Positions 29,881 to 38,542 of a stretch of 64,000 nucleotides of DNA are shown in pieces. The stretch's first letter is position 1. The number at the start of each line of letters is the position of its first letter. Under the pieces are notes generated by a model. It had not been told where the DNA came from, ran no database searches, and saw nothing but the letters and a program-made list of their open reading frames with translations. The stretch is from UTCFX2 sp963788305 (GTDB lineage: Bacteria > Chloroflexota > Anaerolineae > Anaerolineales > UBA4823): positions 1-64,000 of the forward strand of contig CAWBGK010000010.1 in NCBI GenBank assembly GCA_963788305.1, given 5' to 3'. Made by a program: the position numbers and the translations under genes.

Positions 29881-31197
29881 TTAACGGAACAGGAAAGGCA
29901 TCACAACGATCACGAACAGGGTCCAACCGACGTAAGCTGCGGCCCCCAGCCGGTACACGGTTTTGATGCGCTCGTTCCAGGGCAGGGGGTGATTCATCAA
30001 CAGTCGGACGATCATCATCACCAGCAAGGTTATGTTGATGATATTCCAACCGATCATGGTCAGACGATTGATCGTGACTGCATCCGCGGCCGTCCGGTAG
30101 AGGATAGCCGACAGCGCATACAGGCTGACAAGCGCCGCCAGGACAGCCACTGCTAAGATCCCGATCCTCAATGCAGTTCCCAGTTTTGGCGAGGTATCCC
30201 GCATTTCGATGGGTGTCGCCCCTACGATCAGCCCCATGATCGCAAACAGCATGGCGTTATAGATGATCAGCACATCGCGGTTCTGGAAGGGCTGCAGGAA
30301 GTTGAAGGGGATGACGAAGATGTACACCACCAGGACTGCGAGTGTGAGCGGCAGCAGCAGGCGCATCATGGTCCCAATGAACTTGCTCATGCTCTGCTTG
30401 AAATCCTGGTCTTTCGGTTCCAGCAAGGGGTTGTAGATCGTCGCCACGGCGATGACCGGGATCAGGCCCGCTCCTCCAGCGGCGATCATCCGGATCAGGA
30501 CTTCGGGTAGGCTGACGCTCAGGGCGGCGAACATGCCCAGCGTGATGCCTCCCAGGGCCAGGCCGGCGATCAGGTATACGCCTGCGACGACGCAAACCTC
30601 GATGGATTTCACCAGGAAGGCAAAGCTGTTATCTGCACCGGTAGCCAGCCCAACCAACGCCACGCCGATCCCAGCCCAGGCTAACAAGGCCAGGTGCGGG
30701 ATCAGCAAAACCTGATAGTCCTGCGTATTTGAAACTGCCACGAAATGGTTCAGCAAAAAGGCAGCTGCAACAATTACCGCCAGGCCGATGCTTACTTTCA
30801 GGGTGCGGGTGGTATTGCTGCGGGAGCTGAGGTACAGGAACCAGATCACGAACATTGCAGTAATGGGGGCTGCCAGCAAAGCCAGAAATGGTATCTCGCT
30901 CGGAAAAGCCAGCTTCGGGTCCGATAAAGCCCAAAAGAGCAGCCCGTTCGCGATCGCAAGCGGAATTGCCAGCTTCCAATTCGGGTTGGTTCCTGCCAGG
31001 ATTTCAGATTCTTGTGGAGCGCTCAGCAGGCGGTAACGCCATGCCTGAAGCAAGATGTTATCCGGATCGGCTGTGAAGCATTCGTTCAAGGCGGTCGAGA
31101 ATTGCTGGATTTCATGTTTCGCCCGGGCGGACTGGAAAAGCGTTTCCAGCTGCTGCGGGTTGTTTTTATTCGACGTAATTTCTTGCAGGTAAGCCAT
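29881..31197 (-). CDS. polytopic membrane protein, unknown function
   Basis: 438 residues. A soluble N-terminal part of about 75 residues (QLETLFQSARAKHEIQQFS..., tetratricopeptide-like in appearance) is followed by 11-12 membrane helices, for example PFLALLAAPITAMFVIWFLY and TLKVSIGLAVIVAAAFLL. The layout resembles DUF4153-type membrane proteins, but I cannot confirm the family. The ATG at 31197 with GGAGACAAGG upstream is preferred to an earlier in-frame ATG at 31290. Convergent with the RRM gene. Confidence 0.7.
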   Translation of the reverse strand: MAYLQEITSNKNNPQQLETLFQSARAKHEIQQFSTALNECFTADPDNILLQAWRYRLLSAPQESEILAGTNPNWKLAIPLAIANGLLFWALSDPKLAFPSEIPFLALLAAPITAMFVIWFLYLSSRSNTTRTLKVSIGLAVIVAAAFLLNHFVAVSNTQDYQVLLIPHLALLAWAGIGVALVGLATGADNSFAFLVKSIEVCVVAGVYLIAGLALGGITLGMFAALSVSLPEVLIRMIAAGGAGLIPVIAVATIYNPLLEPKDQDFKQSMSKFIGTMMRLLLPLTLAVLVVYIFVIPFNFLQPFQNRDVLIIYNAMLFAIMGLIVGATPIEMRDTSPKLGTALRIGILAVAVLAALVSLYALSAILYRTAADAVTINRLTMIGWNIINITLLVMMIVRLLMNHPLPWNERIKTVYRLGAAAYVGWTLFVIVVMPFLFR

Positions 31198-31393
31198 GGC
31201 CTTGTCTCCAAGGAACCTTGAGATTGATGCTGTTTTCAAATTTTCGGATTCGAAACAGCGCTGCAGATACCTGTTTCGTTGGGGTTTCATTTTACTCCCA
31301 AAACAGCTTTCAATTTGAACACAGCGGATAATCCCTATATTCCCTAAATCAATTCTTCACGATCTCCTAACAGCTCGAGGCTATCATGAGGAC

Positions 31394-32044
31394 ATGAAGA
31401 AAAAACTGATCTCCCCACTTTTATTCACAGCGGTCGTCCTGGCCGCGTGCGGACTGGCTATTAATTTCGGATTCGCCCGGCAGCAGGGGGCAGCGCAGCA
31501 GCAAGCTTTGGAAGCTGCAGCCGAGGCGACCCGGCTCGCGCTCGCGACCCTGGAGCTGGAGCAGACCGGTCCCGCGATCGAGGCGCAACAGGCCGACGAA
31601 CTGCTGTTCCTGTGGAAGGGGATGCGCAGCCTGGTCGGCAGCAGCACGGCTGCGACGATCGAAATCGAGGGGCTGACCCGCCAGATCCAGGAGGGCATGA
31701 GCGCTGACCAGCTCGAGGCGATCGCGAGGATGGAGCTGGACGCGGGTGCGAGCTTCGCGGTTTCGGCGGGGTCCGCGTCGGACACCGCCACAGACGAGGA
31801 AGCTTCTTCCAGCCAGGCGGCAGCTCTGCCTGCGATAAACGGCCAAACCCCGGGCGAGGGCGGGTTGCCTGCAGGCGAGATGCCGATGGGTGAGCCGGGC
31901 CAGGCGCCGACGGGAGGCAGCATGCCGGGCGGCGAAACCGGGACGCCGGACGAGGCTTCTAGTTTGCAGGCGAGCTCAGCCGCCAGCATCAGCCTGACGC
32001 TGCTGAACAGCGTGATCACCCTGTTGGAAGAAAAGCTGGCCTGA
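31394..32044 (+). CDS. lipoprotein with Gly/Pro/Met-rich linker, unknown function
   Basis: 216 residues. Signal with lipobox (FTAVVLAACG), then an Ala/Gln/Glu-rich helix (QQQALEAAAEATRLALATLE) that could form a coiled coil. About 55 residues rich in Gly, Pro and Met follow (GEGGLPAGEMPMGEPGQAPT), and a C-terminal helix TLLNSVITLLEEKLA. Low-complexity surface lipoproteins like this are common in the presumed host group; function is unknown. Confidence 0.65.
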   Translation: MKKKLISPLLFTAVVLAACGLAINFGFARQQGAAQQQALEAAAEATRLALATLELEQTGPAIEAQQADELLFLWKGMRSLVGSSTAATIEIEGLTRQIQEGMSADQLEAIARMELDAGASFAVSAGSASDTATDEEASSSQAAALPAINGQTPGEGGLPAGEMPMGEPGQAPTGGSMPGGETGTPDEASSLQASSAASISLTLLNSVITLLEEKLA

Positions 32045-32161
32045 GGCACGACAATGGCAATTCAAGAGCTATACCCTGCGAGGAATCTGGGTTGCCAATC
32101 CGGCTTTCCCTAAATCATCACAGGAGGCTTAAGCTCTCTGCTCGCAGACGATACCTACCAT

Positions 32162-32187
32162 ACCGCCCGGCCAGCAAACCGGGCGGT
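32162..32187. terminator. hairpin after the methyltransferase gene
   Basis: ACCGCCCGG and CCGGGCGGT form a perfect nine-pair stem with an eight-base loop, six bases past the methyltransferase stop. No T-run on either strand, so termination is only likely. Confidence 0.5.
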
Positions 32188-32192
32188 CCGGA

Positions 32193-32840
32193 TTAAGCAG
32201 GAGAGCCAGTCCCCCCTGCATGCTCCTGGAAGAGCGCAACCGTGAACGGGCGCAAGCCTCCTGACGGCATGGTGTATAGGTGTTCGAACGAGTCGATCAG
32301 CACGAAACCGGATCCAAGAAAATCGGACAGGTCCTCGGGGGCGTACCTGCGCACCTCCAGCCCGCTGCACATGCTCGCGCCGCTCGGAGCGAACGCGGCG
32401 ATCAGGACGTAACCGCCCGGGCGGAGGGCGCCGCTCAGGAGGCGGCGGTAAGCCTGGTGGTCCGGCTCGAGGATCAGAAAATGGAGCAGGGCGCGGTCGT
32501 GTCAGAGGCCGATATTCTTGAGCTGTGCGAGCCAGACAGGATGAGCCGCGTCGTCGACGATCCAGGTCACCCGGGCGGATTTCTCCGCTCCCAGCCGGTT
32601 TTTAAGCTGCTCGAGCGCGACCGGACTGATGTCGGCTGCGTATATATGATGGAAACCGCGCTCGAGCAGACAGTCGACGAAGGACGAGACGCCTGCCCCG
32701 AGGTCGAGGATCGGGTCGGCGAGGGACAGGCTGCAGCGGTCCAGCAGGCGGAGCGAAGGGGATGGGACGGCTTCATACCAGCCCAGCTGTTCGGCGGGGC
32801 AGGACGCGTAAATTCGGTTCCAATGTTCAGCCGGTTCCAT
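32193..32840 (-). CDS. class I SAM-dependent methyltransferase with internal TGA
   Basis: The frame reads from EHWNRIYASCPAEQLGWYE through the SAM-binding motif I PILDLGAGVSSF to LKNIGL, then meets TGA (32502-32504 on the plus strand). It continues in the same frame as HDRALLHFL... RPGGYVLIAAFAPSG and ends normally at 32193. Related proteins have Trp-His-Asp-Arg here, so the TGA replaces a TGG. Whole length is about 215 residues, normal for the family. Either a true nonsense mutation or a base error. Substrate unknown. The ATG has AAAGGAA upstream. Confidence 0.72.
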
Positions 32841-32959
32841 GGCAAATTCCTTTCGGCGGGATCCAGGTTGGGCGAGAGAAGCCAGCAGGGAAGTTAATTT
32901 TACAGCTTTTTACGCTCCCGGAGGAGCAGAGAAGCGATAGAATTCGATCAGGAGGCGAA

Positions 32960-33115
32960 ATGGAGAAAAGACAGGTGATCAAGGTCGACACGGGGGCGGG
33001 CATTTTCTGGTTCATCGGCTGGCTGTTCACGATCGCGTTTGCGAAGCTGCTGTGGTGGGAGGCGCTGCTGGGGCTGATCGTCTGGCCGTACTACCTGGGG
33101 CTGGCTGTGAGGTAG
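32960..33115 (+). CDS. small conserved-looking membrane protein, 51 residues
   Basis: A perfect AGGAGG lies seven bases before the ATG. After a short polar start (MEKRQVIKVDTG) the protein is mostly two membrane helices, AGIFWFIGWLFTIAFAKLLW and EALLGLIVWPYYLGLAV. The FWFIGWLFT and WPYYLG strings look like a widespread small-protein family, but no function is known to me. It is preceded and followed by non-coding sequence. Confidence 0.7.
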   Translation: MEKRQVIKVDTGAGIFWFIGWLFTIAFAKLLWWEALLGLIVWPYYLGLAVR

Positions 33116-33441
33116 GAGCCCTCACCCCTGCCCCTCTCCCGGGGGAGAGGGCAGCTGATGCTGAAGCAATCGCATTCGCAGGCAAGCTTGCGAAGTCGGT
33201 CCATATTGCGGAGGGCAGGCTCGGAAGGGATTTCTGGGCGAGCTTCGACGGACAAGTTGAACTCATGCAGCTTAAAAATAGTAGATTATGCAGGATTTTA
33301 TGAGAGTCAAGACACTGTGTCTTTCGAACAAGCAGATTGGGTTGGCAGGTATTCATGATCGGATGACTGTTTCCCAGGCTGGCAGCATCCATTCCGGTCG
33401 CAGATGCCCACCGGCTGGCTTGCTGTGCTACGGTAAGGAGC
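33116..33441. repeat. gap with CCCTCACCCC...GAGAGGG hairpin repeat
   Basis: 33117-33152 reads CCCTCACCCCTGCCCCTCTC followed by CCGGGGGAGAGGGC, a self-complementary unit that recurs at 58548-58588. The rest of the gap is AT-richer and holds no supported gene. Confidence 0.55.
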
Positions 33442-34550
33442 ATGCTTAAGAGGCCAGAGCCCATGCCGCCGCTAGCCCGCTACCTGCTTCTGCGTTTGCT
33501 GCTGCTCCCGATCACGCTGCTGGTCGTCACGTTGACGCTGATGGCATTGCTGACTACCGTGCGGCCGGAAGTGCACGCGTTTCTGTATTTACCTCACCGA
33601 GTTCAGGAAGACGCGGCCGAGATGACTAATGAACAGCTGCGCCAGGTGACCGATCGTATCATCCAGACCCACCACCTGGAAGATCCCTTTCCCATACAGT
33701 ATGCTTACTGGATTGTCAGCGTTTTCACCCACGGAGGCGGGTACAGCCCTTCCGTGAAGGGCGATGCGTTCGAGGCGATATTGAGAAAAATCCAGTCACC
33801 ATCGAGCTGACGCTTTATTCCTTGCTGCTTTTCATCCCGCTTGGGATTGTGTCTGGCTTGCGCGCCGGCTGGAGGCAGGGCGGGCGCCAGGACAGGCGCT
33901 TCCGGACAACAGCCTATATTGCCACCAGCCTGCCGCCTTTCATAACCGGATTGTTCCTGCTCGGCACTTTTTACACGGTATTGGATTCGTTTCCTCCCGG
34001 GCGTTTGGGGATCGCGATCAGCCAGGAGGTCTTGTCTCCCGATTTTCACCGGTTTACCGGCTTGATGACGATCGACAGCCTGCTGAACCGGCGGCCGGAA
34101 ATCTTCTTCGACTCAGTCCGCCACCTGGTGCTGCCCGTGGTCACGTTGAGCCTGATGCACTGGGCTACCCTCGGGCGGATCGTGCGCACCACGATCATCA
34201 ATGAGCGTCACAAAGAATACTTGAAGGCTGCCAGGGCGCGCGGCATCCCCGAAAGACGCCTGTTGTGGCGGCATGCTTTCCGCAACGTGCTCGCTCCAGC
34301 CTTATCCAGCAGCGCCCTGGCGGCAGCCTCGCTCCTGACCAGCGTCTTTATGGTCGAGGTCATCTTTGATCTAAAAGGCGTGGCAGACCTGATCGTGCAT
34401 GGAACAAGGGCCGGTCTGGATATGCCTGTCGCAATGGCTTTCGCCGTCTACTCCGTCTTCCTTGTGCTGGTGATCATGTTCGTGCTGGACATTTTACGCG
34501 CAATCCTGGACCCGCGGTCACGTGAGATGATGATCCATGATGAAATCTGA
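33442..34550 (+). CDS. Dpp/Opp-type ABC transporter permease, first subunit (frameshift ~33788)
   Basis: The first frame has the N-terminal helix (LPITLLVVTLTLMALLTTV) and the DppB-like loop with NEQLRQVTDRIIQ. One base missing from an A-run at 33784-33790 breaks it; adding A gives RKNPVTIELTLYSLLLFIPL, which continues as the permease domain. The EAA loop is AARARGIPERRLLWRHAFRNVL, and VFMVEVIFDLKGVADLIVHG is typical of DppB. Predicted six helices. Its ATG is tentative. Overlaps the next gene by 14 bases. No binding protein or ATPase lies nearby, so the substrate is open: peptide, nickel or sugar oligomer. Confidence 0.82.
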
Positions 34551-35541
34551 ACTTAATCCACAAAATACCCTGACCAGCAAGAACCGCCGATCAGGCTTTC
34601 GCAAAAACGTCGCGCTCTGGATGGGGGCATGGATCGTTGGATGTTTTATGCTCACCGCGCTGGCTGCGCCCCTGCTAGCCCCACCCGATCCAGAGGTCGA
34701 ATTTTCAACGTATAAAGACATCGGCGAGCTGAACCGATATGTCCCATTCAAGCCCGGGGAAGGACTCGTGCTTGGCAGCGTGCCCGATCCGGACCACAGG
34801 CGGCAGCTGGACATCTGGTATTCGCTGGTGTGGGGGGCACGCTCAGCGCTGCTTTTTGGTTTTCTGGTGGTCCTGATCACGAGCACATTCGGCGTCATCC
34901 TGGGCGTGGTCAGCGCCTATCTGGGGGGCTGGCCCAATACCCTGATGATGGGCTTTACGGACGCCTTCCTGGCTTTTCCTGTGATCGCCGGGGTGATATT
35001 CTTCCAGCATTTTATCCTGCTGCTGCTGCGCAACTCAGGCGCGTATGTCTACTTTAACGGCATGGTTTACATGGAGACGCCCACCGCCTGGCAGCTCTTC
35101 CTGCTCGAGGTGGACCCGCTGATGATCGCCTTTATCGTTTTCTGCTGGATGCCTTACGCTCGTTTGATGAACAGCACAGTGATTCAGGTGCGCCAGGAAG
35201 AATACCTGCTGGCATCCCGTTCCCAGGGCGCCGGGCATCTGAGGCTGATCTTTCGCCACCTCATTCCCAACTCGATCTCACCGGCGATCATCCTGGCTGC
35301 GCGCGATGTGGGCTACCTGGTGCTGCTGCAAGCCGGTTTCACCTTCATCGGGCTGAGCGATCGCTCAGAGTGGGGCGAACTGCTCGCCCTGGGCAGGCAA
35401 TTCATCATCGGACCCGGGGGCAATCCCTTAAGCTGGTGGTGGATCTACCTGCCAACCACGCTGGCGATCGTGCTTTACGGCGTGGGATGGAACCTGCTGG
35501 GCGACGGCTTGAACGACTGGCTAAATCCTTACCAGTCGTGA
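34537..35541 (+). CDS. Dpp/Opp-type ABC transporter permease, second subunit
   Basis: 334 residues, DppC-like: an N-terminal helix (NVALWMGAWIVGCFMLTALA), a long external loop ending in IWYSLVWGARSALLFGFLVV, and the EAA loop RQEEYLLASRSQGAGHLRLI with FRHLIPNSISPAIILA. The C-terminus GWNLLGDGLNDWLNP is the family hallmark. Its start lies inside the end of the first permease gene, so the two are translationally coupled and form one heterodimeric channel. Confidence 0.88.
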   Translation: MMKSELNPQNTLTSKNRRSGFRKNVALWMGAWIVGCFMLTALAAPLLAPPDPEVEFSTYKDIGELNRYVPFKPGEGLVLGSVPDPDHRRQLDIWYSLVWGARSALLFGFLVVLITSTFGVILGVVSAYLGGWPNTLMMGFTDAFLAFPVIAGVIFFQHFILLLLRNSGAYVYFNGMVYMETPTAWQLFLLEVDPLMIAFIVFCWMPYARLMNSTVIQVRQEEYLLASRSQGAGHLRLIFRHLIPNSISPAIILAARDVGYLVLLQAGFTFIGLSDRSEWGELLALGRQFIIGPGGNPLSWWWIYLPTTLAIVLYGVGWNLLGDGLNDWLNPYQS

Positions 35542-35745
35542 GGAGCCAGGCACAGCGGTATAGGTGGTTCGGCGACCAAATTCAACTCAAACCACAGAAG
35601 AACGCAGATCCAGCGATTTTTCTGGCAGGGAGGGCAAGCCCTCCCTTCGGAGGGCAGGCTTAGACCTCAGGAGTTCAAGCGCAGGAGGTCGGCGAACTCT
35701 GCAGCTCCGTGGTTTCCCCATTTTTATGACATCAGTCGGCCCAGC
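35542..35745. repeat. gap with two interspersed repeat types
   Basis: Around 35580 ACCACAGAAGAACGCAGATCC belongs to the CACAGATGAACGC class. 35622-35663 (GGGAGGGCAAGCCCTCCC then TTCGGAGGGCAGGC) is a hairpin of the TGCGGACGGCAGGCC class. No gene seen. Confidence 0.55.
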
Positions 35746-36222
35746 TTAGTTCAGACCTTTGGCCTGCTTGCCGGTCAGGTGCGCGATGCTGAGCTCGAGC
35801 ACGCAGACGGCCTCCCAGTCTTTTTCGATCTCGCGCCGGCCGGCTTCGATATGGTCGGGGGAGAAGCGGGCGACCAGGGCTTCGAGGGCGGCGAGGCGCT
35901 CCTGGTCGAGGGTGAGGATGCGCACCGTGCCGAACGCGATCGCGCTGCGGTAGTGGGTGGCGAACGCTTCGGGCACGACCTCGTCCTGGGCGACGACGCA
36001 GTACGAGACCTTCGGGTTCGTGCGGATGGCGTCGAGCTTGTGTCCGGCGAGGGCGCAATGGAAGTAGAGCTTGCCGTCCTGGTAGATGTGGCTGAGCGGG
36101 ACGGCGTAGGGGTAGCCGTCGTCACCCGAGACCGCCAGAACGCCCGAGGTGGCGGAGCTCAAGATTTCGACGGCTTCGGCTTCGGGCAGGGCCTGCTTTT
36201 TTCGACGCATTTCTCTGAACAT
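35746..36222 (-). CDS. pyridoxamine 5'-phosphate oxidase-family (NimA-like) flavoprotein
   Basis: 158 residues with the split-barrel FMN-binding fold. Diagnostic strings are REMRRKKQALPEAEAVEIL at the start, then TSGVLAVSGDDGYPYAVPLS, GKLYFHCALAGHKLDAI and VSYCVVAQDEVVPEAF. This subgroup is often called nitroimidazole-resistance-like, but the real substrate is usually unknown. The start follows GGAGGAACC on the coding strand. On the same strand as the VOC gene, separated by a Rossmann-fold remnant. Confidence 0.87.
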   Translation of the reverse strand: MFREMRRKKQALPEAEAVEILSSATSGVLAVSGDDGYPYAVPLSHIYQDGKLYFHCALAGHKLDAIRTNPKVSYCVVAQDEVVPEAFATHYRSAIAFGTVRILTLDQERLAALEALVARFSPDHIEAGRREIEKDWEAVCVLELSIAHLTGKQAKGLN

Positions 36223-36234
36223 GGTTCCTCCAAT

Positions 36235-36315
36235 TTAGTGGTTTAAGCCGGGCTCCAGGGCGTGCTGGATCATGCCGCGGCTGAGCATGCCGGACGCTCC
36301 GACGATGCAGATTTT
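36235..36315 (-). pseudogene. remnant of a Rossmann-fold NAD(P)-binding protein N-terminus
   Basis: 26 codons read KICIVGASGMLSRGMIQHAL then EPGLNH and stop. The GxSGxLxR pattern with preceding strand is the nucleotide-binding start of epimerase/NmrA-like proteins. No start codon, no rest of the domain: it is sandwiched between the VOC and PPOX genes, 12 bases before the PPOX start. Best read as debris of a deleted gene. Confidence 0.4.
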
Positions 36316-36337
36316 GCTTGGATACTCGGCCGGATGC

Positions 36338-36709
36338 TCAGACGTGCTGGTCGACCAGGATGGTGTTCCCATCGGGGTCGAGGAGCATGAAGTGGGCCGG
36401 GCCGGTGGTGGTTTCGTCGGTTTCGACGAGCAGCGCGAGCCCCTGCGCCTTGAGCGCCCGCTGGAGCTCACGCACGTCGGTGTATTCGCCCAGCGGTTGT
36501 GCGCTGCTGTCCCAGCCGGGGTTGAAGGTGAGCAGGTTGTGCTCGAACATGCCCTGAAACAGGCCGATGACGTGCTCGCCGTTCTTCATGATCAGCCAGT
36601 TTTGGGTCTGCTCGCCGAAAAACACGCTGAAGCCGAGCTTTTCGTAGAAGAGCTTCGAGGCTGCGAGGTCTTTGACGGCCAGGCTGACGGAAAATGCTCC
36701 TAGGTCCAT
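36338..36709 (-). CDS. VOC / glyoxalase-bleomycin-resistance-like protein
   Basis: 123 residues, two beta-alpha-beta-beta-beta units. First unit: SVSLAVKDLAASKLFYEKLG then FSVFFGEQTQNWLIMKNG. Second unit: ELQRALKAQGLALLVETDET with FMLLDPDGNTILVDQH, where the DPDGN turn and following residues are typical. The short metal-ligand set of true glyoxalases is incomplete, so it may be a binding or unknown-function member. The ATG at 36709 with GGAGTCACC upstream is preferred to 36763. Confidence 0.87.
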   Translation of the reverse strand: MDLGAFSVSLAVKDLAASKLFYEKLGFSVFFGEQTQNWLIMKNGEHVIGLFQGMFEHNLLTFNPGWDSSAQPLGEYTDVRELQRALKAQGLALLVETDETTTGPAHFMLLDPDGNTILVDQHV

Positions 36710-36778
36710 GGGGTGACTCCTGGGGGTGATGAGGTGGGTGGTTTTGTAGGGGAAGTATAACAAATTAAAGAAAATGGA

Positions 36779-36812
36779 ACCACAGATGAACGCAGATGAA
36801 CGCAGATGAACA
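36779..36812. repeat. GCAGATGAAC tandem repeat
   Basis: ACCACAGATGAAC is followed by GCAGATGAAC twice more, ten-base period. Same class as the strings at 3667 and 35580. Confidence 0.7.
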
Positions 36813-36912
36813 AACGGAACTTTATGATATTAATTCGGCGGGAGGGAGGTGGGAGAGGACCTGGGCGATTGAAATCGCTTCAACGATTGCTTCCGCAGGC
36901 TCAAAGAGATAA

Positions 36913-36983
36913 ACCTGCCATCCCTGCGGACGGCAGGCCATCCCTTCGGACGGCAGGCCCTCCCTACGGACGGCAGGCCCACC
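36913..36983. repeat. triple TGCGGACGGCAGGCCATCCC repeat
   Basis: Three near-identical units of about 21 bases, each CATCCCTGCGGACGGCAGGC with small changes. Each can fold as GCCATCC / GGACGGC with a four-base loop. Related copies lie at 35622, 38038, 38510, 43575, 48225, 50882 and 58594. Confidence 0.75.
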
Positions 36984-37014
36984 ATGAGCGCTGCCGGAGG
37001 TTTGTCCACCGCGC

Positions 37015-37058
37015 TGGTATAATCCAGGCAGTGGGACAGGAAAGGAGGCGGGCAGATG
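37015..37058 (+). promoter_or_regulatory. promoter-leader unit, copy 1
   Basis: CGCGCTGGTATAATCCAGGC holds an extended -10 (TGGTATAAT, 37015-37023), followed by AAAGGAGG and ATGAAG at 37056. The whole stretch from about 36983 is repeated at 38543-38623 before the Kelch gene. Confidence 0.6.
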
Positions 37059-37163
37059 AAGGTTTTGCTGTTTGCGAGTGCGCTGGCAGTTATTGAACTC
37101 GCGACGGCATTCTGGCAGCCGGATGGGGATGCGAGGCCGCCAGACGGTCAGACGGCATGGTGA
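37056..37163 (+). pseudogene. 35-residue signal-peptide-like remnant behind leader copy 1
   Basis: Starts ATG AAG with a perfect AAGGAGG; reads MKVLLFASALAVIELATAFW and stops after 35 codons. The start matches MKIFRL at the second leader copy, then diverges. Probably the surviving 5' end of a secreted protein gene that was deleted, or a very small peptide. Confidence 0.4.
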
Positions 37164-37202
37164 TATGAGCCAATATTTGATGCAGTTTAAAAGGAAAATA
37201 TC

Positions 37203-38010
37203 ATGATAAATTTCACCCAGAGGCATTCCCTGCTTGTTTTCTTCGCCTTGACATTTATCATCTCATGGGGTGCGGTTCTCATTTTAGCCGGACCCGACGG
37301 CATCCCGGTAGCCGAGGACCAAGCTGTAGTTCTGGGGATGGCATTGCTTCTCGGTCCAAGCGTGGCGGGTATCCTGCTGACAGGCCTCACCTCTGGGATG
37401 GACGGCTTTCGGAAGCTTTTATCCCATTTGCTCAAGTGGAGAGTAAGCGCTCGCTGGTACGCTGTTGCACTCCTTACCGCCCCGCTCTCGACGGTTGCAA
37501 CACTCCTCGTACTCATGCTTTTCTCCTCTGAGTTCACCCCCAGCATTCTCATTTCAGACGATAAGGCATCCCTTATCTTGATGGGATCTCGTTTCCGGCC
37601 TTATAGTCGGGTTCTTTGAAGAGCTCGGCTGGACGGGATTCGCCACCCCCCAGATGCGGCTCCGGAAAAGCATCCTGGCTACCGGCCTCATCATAGGCCT
37701 TCTATGGGGGGCATGGCATTTCATCATGTTTTGGGAAAACGACAGTTTCTCAGGAGCATTCCCGTTTGCTATCTTGCTCGTGCGCCTTTTCTCCTGGCTG
37801 CCGGCCTATAGAATAATCATGGTATGGGTCTATGATCGTACTGAAAGCCTGCTTGTCGTGATGCTTATGCATGTAAGTCTTGTGGCTTCTCTCACAGTCA
37901 TAGACCCTGCGCTGACAGGGGTAGAACTCCTGGCCTATATCCTCGTGAGAGCCGCTGTACTGTGGTTTATCGCTGCTGTGGTTGCCTCGGCTCGGACGAA
38001 AACTGCTTGA
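37203..38010 (+). CDS. CPBP-family intramembrane metalloprotease (frameshift ~37592)
   Basis: About 268 residues and seven to eight helices. The first frame ends at SLILMG; skipping one base near 37592 gives LVSGLIVGFFEELGWTGFAT, which holds the EExxxxxF/R-type motif 1 of the CAAX/CPBP protease family. Motif 2 is GAWHFIMFW and motif 3 LMHVSLVAS, both with the conserved His. Family members cleave prenylated or other membrane substrates, or process bacteriocin-like peptides. Base composition is lower in GC than the flanks. The ATG is preceded by AAAGGAAA. Confidence 0.82.
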
Positions 38011-38126
38011 GAAACATGGAGTAATAAGGGGGGGGGTGGCGATCCTCCTGCGGAGGGCAGGCTTAGGGTATGCGCATCGGAGGCGAATTTAAATCCAGGC
38101 TTTTCACTTGATGAGAAAATGCGAAG

Positions 38127-38474
38127 ATGAAATGGGATGATTATCAGCAGGAAATCGGGCAAGATAAAGATTTTCAGGAAGCGCGCGAAGATCTCAAGCT
38201 GGCATTTGAATTCGGCGATGCCATCCTCAGAGCCCGGATTGAAAAAGGCTGGTCCCAGACCGAGCTGGCAAGGCGAGTTGGCACCAAACAGGCGAATATT
38301 TCACGGATCGAGGCAGGATTGGGGAATCCCACGCTGAGCGTTGTAAAGAAGATCTGCGAGGCGTTGGAGGTTGAAGTTCTTTTTGTTCTGGGTTATGAAG
38401 AAGCGTCTGGGTTCAAATACCAGAAATTGGATTATTCCAATCAATTTCAGACGGCAGAAAAAGGGAAGCCGTAA
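38127..38474 (+). CDS. XRE-family helix-turn-helix regulator (HigA-like)
   Basis: 115 residues. An N-terminal helix (MKWDDYQQEIGQDKDFQEAR) leads to the HTH_3 domain: GDAILRARIEKGWSQTELAR, then RVGTKQANISRIEAGLGNPT, SVVKKICEALEVEV. This N-terminal extension plus a Cro/C1 domain is usual for antitoxins of the HigBA type, where the toxin gene normally lies directly upstream; here the upstream gene is the CPBP protease and no RelE-like toxin is visible. It may be an orphan regulator. The 3' end runs up to the repeat-and-leader unit. Confidence 0.85.
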   Translation: MKWDDYQQEIGQDKDFQEAREDLKLAFEFGDAILRARIEKGWSQTELARRVGTKQANISRIEAGLGNPTLSVVKKICEALEVEVLFVLGYEEASGFKYQKLDYSNQFQTAEKGKP

Positions 38475-38542
38475 GATAGGTCGCCAAAAGGTGGGTAGGC
38501 TGCCAACACTTATGGGAGCAGACCCTCCCTTCGGATGGCAGG

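Noticed and set aside
32502..32504. TGA as selenocysteine or reassigned Trp codon
   Set aside because: No SECIS-like hairpin seen downstream, the family has Trp here, and TGA ends other genes normally.
36913..36983. possible CRISPR or attachment site
   Set aside because: Direct tandem units without spacers, and copies occur all over the window.
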